Shown here piece after piece: positions 8,637 through 15,289 of a stretch of DNA of 64,000 nucleotides (its first letter is position 1; each line of letters starts with the position of its first letter). The stretch is from Tropicibacter oceani (GTDB lineage: Bacteria; Pseudomonadota; Alphaproteobacteria; Rhodobacterales; Rhodobacteraceae), in NCBI RefSeq assembly GCF_029958925.1, contig NZ_CP124616.1, positions 3,782,001-3,846,000 on the forward strand. Direction: 5' to 3'. The notes beneath the pieces are model-generated. The model made no database searches and was not told where the DNA came from. It saw only the letters and a program-made list of their open reading frames with translations. A program made the position numbers and the translations under genes.

Positions 8637-8654
8637 AATTCACAGAAGTGAATT
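8637..8654. promoter_or_regulatory. SoxR-type operator in the soxW-soxX gap
   Basis: A perfect 18-base inverted repeat, AATTCACAGAAGTGAATT (7-base arms, 4-base centre). It contains ATTC-N8-GAAT, the pattern bound by the ArsR-family sulfur sensors BigR, SqrR and SoxR. SoxR of other sulfur oxidisers has been reported to bind both the soxW-soxX and soxS-soxV gaps, so position and sequence agree. It most likely controls soxX and the structural sox genes. I did not assign the -35/-10 with confidence; a TATACA at 8597-8602 (minus strand) is a possible -10. Confidence 0.75.
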
Positions 8655-8675
8655 ATTGCTCCGAAAGGTCGCGCC

Positions 8676-9251
8676 TCAGTCCGTTGACCCATTGCTTCTT
8701 TCCTGGATGCGCCTTGCGTGATAGCGCTGAAAATCTTCTCCGTTATCAAGGTCATAGCGCTTTTCCTGCACCCAGGTGAACATGTCCAGCGTGGTGCCTT
8801 TGCCAAAGGCGCCGGGCATGACCGCGACGGCCGCTTCGATGCCGGCGACCCCCTCGGGGACCTCTTCGGGCATAAAAACGATGTTGGGTGTGAACATCAC
8901 CCGCCATTTGCGCGCCAGGTCCTTTTCGGCCAGCGATTCTCCGTCGAAATCGACCACCTCGATATCGCCGTGCAGGTTCAGCTGAACGACAAAGTAGTTT
9001 TCGTCGATGTAGTCGCTGACTGTCGGGTCGATGAACACCTCTTCGTGCATCTGCTTGCAGTAGATGCAGCCGCGCTGTTCGACGAACAGCACCAGACGCT
9101 TGCCCTCGGCGTTGGCCTCGGCCAGGTCTTCGCGCAGATCCTTGAAGGTGTCGCGCATCCAGGGTTGCTTGTGCAGCCCGTCGTCGCCGATTTCGGCAAA
9201 GGCCGGCAGGGCCATCAACAGCGCGATGCCGGCACCAATCCAATGTTTCAT
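8676..9251 (-). CDS. soxW: SoxW, periplasmic thioredoxin-like protein
   Basis: Thioredoxin-fold protein that receives electrons from SoxV and keeps SoxYZ in an active reduced state. The product is 191 residues with a signal peptide (to about residue 19), a CIYC redox motif (62-65, context EQRGCIYCKQMH) and the cis-proline loop FTPNIVF. A charged tail of about 25 residues follows the fold. It starts 15 bases after the soxV stop, so soxV and soxW are a unit. Confidence 0.9.
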   Translation of the reverse strand: MKHWIGAGIALLMALPAFAEIGDDGLHKQPWMRDTFKDLREDLAEANAEGKRLVLFVEQRGCIYCKQMHEEVFIDPTVSDYIDENYFVVQLNLHGDIEVVDFDGESLAEKDLARKWRVMFTPNIVFMPEEVPEGVAGIEAAVAVMPGAFGKGTTLDMFTWVQEKRYDLDNGEDFQRYHARRIQERSNGSTD

Positions 9252-9266
9252 TTGATCCTCTCCCGT

Positions 9267-10004
9267 TTAACTCAGCGAAGTCCAGCTGGGGAACGTCTCA
9301 ATCATCCACTGGGCGATGATGTTGACACTGTTCGTCGCGATCAGGATCGCAAACAGAATCAGCATCGCCCCCATGACCTTCTCAACATACTGCAACTTGC
9401 TTCTGTGGCGGGCGGTCCATTTCAGGAAAGGCCCCGAGAACAGCGCCGCGATGACAAAGGGCGCGGTCATTCCGACACCATAGACGAACAGCAAAAGCCC
9501 GCCGCGCACCACGTCGCCCATGCCGCTGGCGATCATCAGGATCGAGGCCAGCGCCGGGCCGACGCAGGGCGTCCAGCCAAAGCCAAAGGCCAGCCCCATG
9601 ACATAGGCGCCAAGAACCGTGGTCGGCTCGGCCTTGCTTTCGACACGGGCCTCTCGGTACAGCAGGCCAATCCGGATGATGCCCAGGAAATGCAGGCCAA
9701 AGATGAACAGCACCGCCGCCGCCACGTAGGACAGCGGCTGTTTCCAGTCGGCAAAGGCCTGTCCGATCGCCGTGGCCCCCATGCCCAAAAGGACAAAGAT
9801 CGTGGTCACCCCGGCGGCAAAGAACAGCGCCGAAACGATCAGCCGTTTCTGCGCCCCGGGGGTGATCCCGGCATCATCGCGCAGCTCGGACATTGAAATG
9901 CCGGCCATGTAGCACAGGTAAAAGGGCACCATCGGCAGGATGCAGGGCGTAAAGAAACTCAGCAACCCGGCCAGCGCGGCGCCGGCAAAAGAAATATCAA
10001 GCAC
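9267..10004 (-). CDS. soxV: SoxV, CcdA-type transmembrane thiol-disulfide transporter
   Basis: Inner-membrane protein of the CcdA/DsbD-beta family that moves reducing equivalents from cytoplasmic thioredoxin to periplasmic SoxW. The product is 245 residues with about six membrane segments and the two CcdA cysteine motifs FFTPCILPMVPFY and GWTPCVGPAL. The start is a GTG at 10004, preceded by AAGGAAAGG. It is transcribed divergently from soxS across a 73-base promoter region. Confidence 0.92.
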   Translation of the reverse strand: MLDISFAGAALAGLLSFFTPCILPMVPFYLCYMAGISMSELRDDAGITPGAQKRLIVSALFFAAGVTTIFVLLGMGATAIGQAFADWKQPLSYVAAAVLFIFGLHFLGIIRIGLLYREARVESKAEPTTVLGAYVMGLAFGFGWTPCVGPALASILMIASGMGDVVRGGLLLFVYGVGMTAPFVIAALFSGPFLKWTARHRSKLQYVEKVMGAMLILFAILIATNSVNIIAQWMIETFPSWTSLS

Positions 10005-10024
10005 GTCAGCGCCTTTCCTTGATC

Positions 10025-10053
10025 AATTCACATATTCATATTACGTAGTACGT
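10025..10053. promoter_or_regulatory. Divergent soxV-soxS control region with partial SoxR operator and a second dyad
   Basis: AATTCACATATTCATATT at 10025-10042 matches the left half of the soxW-soxX operator exactly (AATTCACA), and 12 of 18 positions overall. Directly beside it, ACGTAGTACGT (10043-10053) is a perfect dyad with a single central base. The region lies between the soxV GTG (10004) and the soxS ATG (10078), so a repressor here could control both directions. The operator assignment is inference from the similarity and from SoxR being encoded two genes away. Confidence 0.5.
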
Positions 10054-10077
10054 CAGTCAATAGACATTCGGTGTACA

Positions 10078-10458
10078 ATGGTGCTCAAATTGATCCTGCA
10101 GGTCGGGGCCCTTGCGGGCAGCCTGATCGCCACCTCGGCCGCCGCCGGAGAGATCCGGCTGATCATGGTCGAACAGCCCGGCTGCGCCTATTGCGCGGCC
10201 TGGGACGACCAGATTGCGCCCGCCTACCCCAAGACCGCCGAAGGCCGCTTTGCACCGCTGCTGCGCGCCGATCTGCACATGGGTCCGCCCGACGGGATCA
10301 CCTATGCGCGGCGTGTCAACTTTACACCGACTTTCATTCTGATTGACGACGGAGTGGAAATTGCCCGCATGGAAGGGTATGTCGGTGAGGACTTCTTCTG
10401 GCCGGTCTATGCAAAACTGCTGGAAGACAATACCGACTTCGAGCCGGTGACGAATTGA
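10078..10458 (+). CDS. soxS: SoxS, periplasmic thioredoxin-like protein
   Basis: Small exported thioredoxin-fold protein of the sox locus; in Paracoccus SoxS is needed for full reactivation of SoxYZ. From the ATG at 10078 the product is 126 residues: signal peptide to about residue 23, redox motif CAYC (36-39, context EQPGCAYCAAWDDQIAP), and a cis-proline segment VNFTPTFILID. An in-frame upstream extension to 9940 would overlap soxV and the promoter and would put the signal peptide inside the protein, so I rejected it. soxR follows after 13 bases. Confidence 0.88.
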   Translation: MVLKLILQVGALAGSLIATSAAAGEIRLIMVEQPGCAYCAAWDDQIAPAYPKTAEGRFAPLLRADLHMGPPDGITYARRVNFTPTFILIDDGVEIARMEGYVGEDFFWPVYAKLLEDNTDFEPVTN

Positions 10459-10471
10459 GGATTACGGACTG

Positions 10472-10828
10472 ATGGGGCATGCACTTCCTGTTCTGCGCGA
10501 TGATCTGACCGAACAAGAACTCGACGAGATCGTCGACAAGGCCACGACGGCCTCGGCTTTCCTGAAGGCGATCAGCCACGAAGGACGGTTGATGATCCTG
10601 TGCCATCTTGTGACCGGCGAAAAATCCGTGACCGAACTCGAAGAACTGCTGTCGGCCCGCCAGGCCGCCGTCAGCCAGCAATTGTCGCGCCTGCGGCTTG
10701 AAGGGCTTGTGATCCCGCGCCGCGATGGCAAGGCGATCTACTACCGCCTGGCCGATCATCGTCCGCGCAAGGTTCTGGAATGCGTCTATAACCTGTTCTG
10801 CCGCGACGACGACGAAGAACAGGCCTGA
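10472..10828 (+). CDS. soxR: SoxR, ArsR-family repressor with persulfide-sensing cysteine pair
   Basis: Winged-helix repressor of the sox genes. The product is 118 residues; the recognition helix region is ARQAAVSQQLSRLRLEGLV (62-80), followed by the wing RRDGKAIYYRL. Cysteines are at 44, 104 and 110. Cys44 and Cys110 are 66 residues apart, the same separation as Cys41 and Cys107 of Rhodobacter capsulatus SqrR, which form a polysulfide link when reactive sulfur is present. The inference is that thiosulfate or sulfide metabolism derepresses sox through this pair. It lies downstream of soxS in a plus-strand unit with the transporter gene. Confidence 0.92.
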   Translation: MGHALPVLRDDLTEQELDEIVDKATTASAFLKAISHEGRLMILCHLVTGEKSVTELEELLSARQAAVSQQLSRLRLEGLVIPRRDGKAIYYRLADHRPRKVLECVYNLFCRDDDEEQA

Positions 10829-10909
10829 TCCCGGCACCCCCTTGCGGGACAAGACAGGCCTGCCCATACTTGGGCGCAATGCACCGGTCCGGTCAGGGGG
10901 GAGCCTGCC

Positions 10910-11971
10910 ATGATTGAACTGCTGACGGAACATCACCTGGTGGCCCTGTTCGGGCTGCTGGGTGGCCTTTGCCTGGGGCTGGCGGCGCGGCTGGGGCGGT
11001 TCTGCACGCTGGGCGCCATCGAGGACGCGCTGTATGGCGGATCGACCACGCGCATCCGCATGTGGGGCGTTGCCCTTGGCATTGCGATCCTGGGCAGCTT
11101 CGGTCTGATGGCCAGCGGTCAGCTGGCGGCCGAAACCACCTATTACCTGTCGATCCGATGGATGCCCCTGGCCTCGATCCTGGGCGGGCTGCTGTTCGGC
11201 TATGGCATGGCCCTGTCGGGCAACTGCGGCTATGGCGCGGTGGCACGGCTGGGCGGAGGCGATCTGCGCAGTTTCGTGATCGTGCTGGTCATGGGCGTGT
11301 CGACCTATGTGGTCCTGTCCGGCCCGCTGGCGCCGCTGCGCGACATGGCCTTTCCGCAATCGGCCGTCACCCCGGGCGAGCCAATCCCCGGCATCGCGCA
11401 CTTCCTTGGCGCGGCCACCGGGCTTTCGGCCAATGCCATCGGCATGGCGCTGGGGCTGGTGTTGCTGGGCGTCTCGGCGGCCTCTCGCAAGCTGTGGAAG
11501 AAACCTGGACAGGTGTTTTGGTCTGCGGTCGTGGGCCTGGGCGTGATCATCGGCTGGGCCGGCACCGCCTGGGTGGCCCGCACCGGTTTCGAGGATCTGC
11601 CCGTCGTGTCGCACAGCTTTGCCGCCCCCCTGGGCGAAACGATCCTATGGTTCATGACCGGGTCGGCGCGGCCCTTGTCCTTTGCGGTCGGATCGGTGGC
11701 CGGGGTCTGGACCGGGGCCTTTGCCGGATCGCTGATCAAGGGGCATTTCCGCTGGGAAGCCTGCGAAGACCCGCGTGAATTGCGCCGCCAGATCGTTGGC
11801 GCCGCCCTGATGGGCGCGGGGGCCGTGATTGCACTGGGATGTTCGATCGGCCAGGGGCTGAGCGCCTTTTCCCTGCTGGCCTTTTCCGCCCCCGTCACCT
11901 TTGCCGCGATCTTTGCCGGGGCGGCCCTGGGCCTGCGTCAGCTGATCATGGGGTTCCAGCCTGCCGAGTAG
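10910..11971 (+). CDS. soxT: SoxT-like YeeE/YedE-family sulfur transporter
   Basis: Polytopic membrane protein of the YeeE/YedE (TsuA-like) family, members of which take up thiosulfate or other sulfur species. The product is 353 residues, very hydrophobic, with about nine or more membrane helices. The family repeats are visible: SGNCGYGAVARLGGGDLR in the first half and GCSIGQGLSAFSLLAF near the end, each with a cysteine in the transport path. It follows soxR by 81 bases, as soxT does in other sox clusters. Whether it imports sulfur compounds or feeds a signal to SoxR is not decidable from sequence. Confidence 0.85.
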   Translation: MIELLTEHHLVALFGLLGGLCLGLAARLGRFCTLGAIEDALYGGSTTRIRMWGVALGIAILGSFGLMASGQLAAETTYYLSIRWMPLASILGGLLFGYGMALSGNCGYGAVARLGGGDLRSFVIVLVMGVSTYVVLSGPLAPLRDMAFPQSAVTPGEPIPGIAHFLGAATGLSANAIGMALGLVLLGVSAASRKLWKKPGQVFWSAVVGLGVIIGWAGTAWVARTGFEDLPVVSHSFAAPLGETILWFMTGSARPLSFAVGSVAGVWTGAFAGSLIKGHFRWEACEDPRELRRQIVGAALMGAGAVIALGCSIGQGLSAFSLLAFSAPVTFAAIFAGAALGLRQLIMGFQPAE

Positions 11972-12008
11972 GCGCCCCCGGGTTCACCGCAGGGATTGGC
12001 GGACAGGA

Positions 12009-12052
12009 CCGGAGCGAGAGGCCAGCCTCTCGCGCTCTCCGGGATATTTTTG
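12009..12052 (+). terminator. Rho-independent-like terminator after soxT
   Basis: CCGGAG (12009-12014) pairs with CTCCGG (12037-12042) and CGAGAGGC (12015-12022) with GCCTCTCG (12025-12032), leaving a small internal bulge. The hairpin is followed by a T-rich tail (ATATTTTTGG). It lies 37 bases beyond the soxT stop and before the end of convergent ribE. Confidence 0.65.
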
Positions 12053-12069
12053 GCACAAAGAAACGCCGA

Positions 12070-12657
12070 TCAGGAGAAATCCTGAAGCCGCGCCACGTAG
12101 CGCGCCAGCGTGTCGATTTCGAGATTGACGCGGTCGCCGACCGCCACCGAGCCCCAGGTCGTGACCGCCTTGGTGTGGGGGATGAAGTTGATGCCGAACT
12201 CGCAGCCTGCGACCTCGTTCACGGTCAGCGATGTGCCGTTCAGGGCAACCGAGCCCTTGGGCGCGATGAAGCGGGCCAGGTGATCGGGGGCGCGCAGGGT
12301 GACGCGGGTGCTGTCGCCTTCGTCGCGGATCGCCACCACCTCGGCGACGCCGTCGACGTGTCCGGACACGATATGGCCGCCCAGTTCATCGCCCACCTTG
12401 AGCGCGCGTTCCAGATTGACCCGCCGGCCAGCGGTCCAGGCGTCGAGGTTGGTCTTGGACACGGTTTCGGCGCTGATTTCCACGTCAAACCAATCCTCTC
12501 CGAGGGCGACGACCGTCAGGCAGACCCCGTCACAGGCGATCGAGGCGCCGATGTCGATCCCGGCGGTGTCGTACCGCGTGCCGATCCGCGCCCTCAGGTC
12601 TCCGCGTTGCTCAAGCTCGCGGATCTCGCCCATATCGGTTACGATGCCTGTGAACAT
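12070..12657 (-). CDS. ribE: Riboflavin synthase, alpha subunit
   Basis: Dismutates two 6,7-dimethyl-8-ribityllumazine molecules to riboflavin. The product is 195 residues with two lumazine-binding repeats; the first begins MFTGIVTDMGEI and contains ACDGVCLTV, the second begins FTGHxVSGH-like with GGHIVSGHVDGV and SVALNGTSLTVNEV. Length and motifs are normal. No FMN riboswitch fits in the 92-base gap upstream. It is oriented like ribD 5 kb away, with capsule genes between. Confidence 0.95.
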   Translation of the reverse strand: MFTGIVTDMGEIRELEQRGDLRARIGTRYDTAGIDIGASIACDGVCLTVVALGEDWFDVEISAETVSKTNLDAWTAGRRVNLERALKVGDELGGHIVSGHVDGVAEVVAIRDEGDSTRVTLRAPDHLARFIAPKGSVALNGTSLTVNEVAGCEFGINFIPHTKAVTTWGSVAVGDRVNLEIDTLARYVARLQDFS

Positions 12658-12749
12658 GGTTGCTCCTTCCGGGATGTGCCAAGCGGGCCTTAATTTCGCC
12701 GGGATGTGTTGTTAAGAAAGACTTCAGGACAAGGACATAGAACGCCACC

Positions 12750-14042
12750 ATGAGCAACGCAACCGGCCAGAAACGGGTCTTCCTGTTCCTGCAGGGACCG
12801 CACGGCCCCTTCTTCAACCGTCTTGGCGCCATGCTGCGCAAGACCGGGGCCGAGGTCTGGCGCGTCGGGTTCAATGCGGGTGACCGGGCGTTCTGGTTCC
12901 ACCCGCGCAGCTACATCCCCTTTCGCGGCACGCAGGACAGCTGGCGCGACACCTTTGTCGCGCTGCTGGCGGAAAAGAACGTGACGGATATCGTGCTGTA
13001 CGGCGATGTCCGCCCGATCCACGCCCAGGCGGTGGAGGAGGCGAAGGCCCGCGGGCTGACCGTGCATGTCTTTGAAGAAGGCTACATGCGGCCCTATTGG
13101 GTGACCTATGAACGCGGCGGATCCAACGGGCATTCGCGCCTGATGAGCATGAGCATCGAGCAGATGAAGCGCGCGCTGGAAATGTCCGACATGGAGGCCC
13201 CCCTGCCCCCGGCGCATTGGGGCGACATGCGCCACCACATCTTTTACGGCGCGCTGTATCATTGGTTCGTGATGTTCCGGAACGGCGATTACCGCAACTT
13301 CCGGCCGCACCGGTCGCTGAGCGTCGTGCAGGAATTCATGCTTTACCTCAAACGCCTGCTTTTGATGCCCCTGACATGGGCCGACCGGGTCGCTGCCACG
13401 ACGCGCATCCGGCTGGGCGGTTTTCCCTATCACCTGGCGCTGCTGCAACTGGAGCACGACAGCTCGTTCCAGAAACATTCGCCCTTTTCCACCATATCCG
13501 AGTTTCTCGACCTGGTGATCGCCGGCTTTGCCGAGGGCGCGCCGGGCCATCACCACCTGGTGTTCAAGGCGCATCCGCTTGAGGATGGCCGCGTCAACGT
13601 GCGCCGCGTGATCCGCGATCTGGCCCGCGCCAAGGGCGTGGCGGACCGTGTCCATTACGTGCGTGGCGGCAAGCTGGCGCAGCTGCTGAACGATGCGCGC
13701 ACCGCTGTTACGGTCAATTCCACCGCCGCGCAGCAGGTGCTTTGGCGCGGCATTCCGCTGAAGGTCTTTGGCGATGCGGTCTATTCCAAGCCCGAGTTCG
13801 TCTCGTCCCAGCCCCTGGCCGAATTCTTTGGCGCCCCGTCGCGTCCGAACATGCATGCCTACAAGGACTATCGGCGCTATCTGCTTGAAACATCACAACT
13901 TCCGGGCGGGTTCTATTCCGCCCGCGGGCGCCGCCAATTGCTGCGCCAGGTGGTCGACATGATGCTTGCGCCGGACGATCCCTATGATGCCCTGCGCCGC
14001 GGAACCGCGGCCCCGAGGCAACAGTTGCGCGTCGTGCACTAG
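12750..14042 (+). CDS. kpsS: KpsS-like capsule polysaccharide biosynthesis protein
   Basis: Member of the Capsule_synth (KpsS/LipB) family. In group 2 capsule systems KpsS is a cytoplasmic beta-Kdo transferase that starts the poly-Kdo linker on lipid. The product is 430 residues; the N-terminal FLFLQGPHGPFFNRLG and the FEEGYMRPYWVTYERGG segment are characteristic, as are FKAHPLEDGR and the TVNSTAAQQVLWRGIPLKVFG region near the C-terminus. It heads a plus-strand block with the export lipoprotein and kpsC. No ABC transporter (KpsMT) or KpsE is in the window, so those must lie elsewhere. Confidence 0.87.
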   Translation: MSNATGQKRVFLFLQGPHGPFFNRLGAMLRKTGAEVWRVGFNAGDRAFWFHPRSYIPFRGTQDSWRDTFVALLAEKNVTDIVLYGDVRPIHAQAVEEAKARGLTVHVFEEGYMRPYWVTYERGGSNGHSRLMSMSIEQMKRALEMSDMEAPLPPAHWGDMRHHIFYGALYHWFVMFRNGDYRNFRPHRSLSVVQEFMLYLKRLLLMPLTWADRVAATTRIRLGGFPYHLALLQLEHDSSFQKHSPFSTISEFLDLVIAGFAEGAPGHHHLVFKAHPLEDGRVNVRRVIRDLARAKGVADRVHYVRGGKLAQLLNDARTAVTVNSTAAQQVLWRGIPLKVFGDAVYSKPEFVSSQPLAEFFGAPSRPNMHAYKDYRRYLLETSQLPGGFYSARGRRQLLRQVVDMMLAPDDPYDALRRGTAAPRQQLRVVH

Positions 14043-14138
14043 GCCGGACTGCCCCGGGGACTAGCGTTTCTTATGAAATGTCGGTAGCTTAAACAAAAAA
14101 ATACCCGAGGCAGAACATAAGGTCGAGGAGACCGAGCA

Positions 14139-15284
14139 GTGAAACACTCCCCTTCCCGGTGGGCGAAATCTATCGCCCTACTGGCTGCAGTGTCCGTATT
14201 GGCATCCTGCGGCTTGCCCCGCGTGGGCCCCAACAAACGCGAAATCTTTTCGGGTTCGGTCCAGCAGGAAGGCGACGCCTTCATCGTGGCTGTCAATGAC
14301 CGGGTGACACGCACCACGGCCGTTGTCCCGGCCCTTGGCTTTTCCGAGGCCTTCAAGAACGCCGAAACCTTGGGGTCGGACACCATCCGCCCCGGCGATA
14401 CCCTGGGCCTGACCGTCTGGGAAAACGTCGACGACGGGCTGCTGGCGGGTGAGGCGACCAATTCCACCATCCTCGAAGAGGTTCAGGTGGACGGCGCCGG
14501 CTTTATCTTTGTGCCCTACGCAGGCCGCATCAAGGCGGCTGGCAACACGCCGGAACGGGTGCGCCAGATCATCACCTCCAAGCTTGAAGACCAGACCCCG
14601 GACCCGCAGGTCCAGGTGCGCCGCGTGGCCGGTGACGGATCGACCGTCAGCCTTATCGGGTCGGTCGGCGGTCAGGGCGTCTATGCCATCGAACGCCCCA
14701 CCCGGACGCTGTCGACCATGCTGGCGCGCGCCGGCGGGATCACGATCCAGCCCGAGATCGCCCAGATCAAGGTGCTGCGCGGCAACAAGACCGAAACCAT
14801 CTGGTTCCAGGACCTGTACAAGCACCCGGAATTCGACATCGCCCTGCGCGGCGGTGACCGCATCCTGGTCGAAGAAGACACCCGCGCCTTTACCGCACTG
14901 GGGGCCACCGGCGCCCAGGCCCGCGTGCCTTTCGAAAGCCAGACGCTGAGCGCGGTCGAGGCGATCGCCCAGGTCGGCGGGCTGCTGTCCACCTCGGCAG
15001 ATCCGACCGGCGTCTTTGTCTTCCGCAACGAACCGGCCGAGATTGCCAACCAGGTGCTGGGCCGCACCGATCTGATCGGCGCCCAGCGTCTGGTCTATGT
15101 GCTGGACCTGACCCAGCCCAACGGCATGTTCATGGCGCGCGACTTCGTCATCCGCGATCAGGACACCCTGTACGTGACCGAAGCGCCCTTTACCCAGTGG
15201 AACAAGACCATTGCCGCCCTGACCGGCACGCTTGGCGCCGTCACCACCGTGACCACCGCCGCCACCGCGGTGAGCGGGGGCTGA
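14139..15284 (+). CDS. Wza/KpsD-like outer-membrane polysaccharide export lipoprotein
   Basis: Polysaccharide export protein of the OPX family that forms the outer-membrane channel for capsule. The start is a GTG at 14139 with GAGGAG 8 bases upstream. The product is 381 residues with a lipobox (VLASCGL, Cys near residue 25). The export domain includes IRPGDTLGLTVWENVDDGLL, and the SLBB-like repeats include VSLIGSVGGQGVYAIERPT and LSAVEAIAQVGGLL. A short hydrophobic Ala/Thr/Val-rich segment closes the protein. The kpsC start follows 5 bases after the stop, so the two are translated together. Confidence 0.87.
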   Translation: MKHSPSRWAKSIALLAAVSVLASCGLPRVGPNKREIFSGSVQQEGDAFIVAVNDRVTRTTAVVPALGFSEAFKNAETLGSDTIRPGDTLGLTVWENVDDGLLAGEATNSTILEEVQVDGAGFIFVPYAGRIKAAGNTPERVRQIITSKLEDQTPDPQVQVRRVAGDGSTVSLIGSVGGQGVYAIERPTRTLSTMLARAGGITIQPEIAQIKVLRGNKTETIWFQDLYKHPEFDIALRGGDRILVEEDTRAFTALGATGAQARVPFESQTLSAVEAIAQVGGLLSTSADPTGVFVFRNEPAEIANQVLGRTDLIGAQRLVYVLDLTQPNGMFMARDFVIRDQDTLYVTEAPFTQWNKTIAALTGTLGAVTTVTTAATAVSGG

Positions 15285-15289
15285 CGCCC

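Noticed and set aside
12658-12749. FMN riboswitch upstream of ribE
   Set aside because: The gap is only 92 bases and shows none of the conserved RFN-element stems.
15197-15289. Longer N-terminus for KpsC
   Set aside because: It overlaps the end of the export lipoprotein gene and reads as Arg/His-rich non-family sequence; the TTG at 15290 is placed correctly after the upstream stop.
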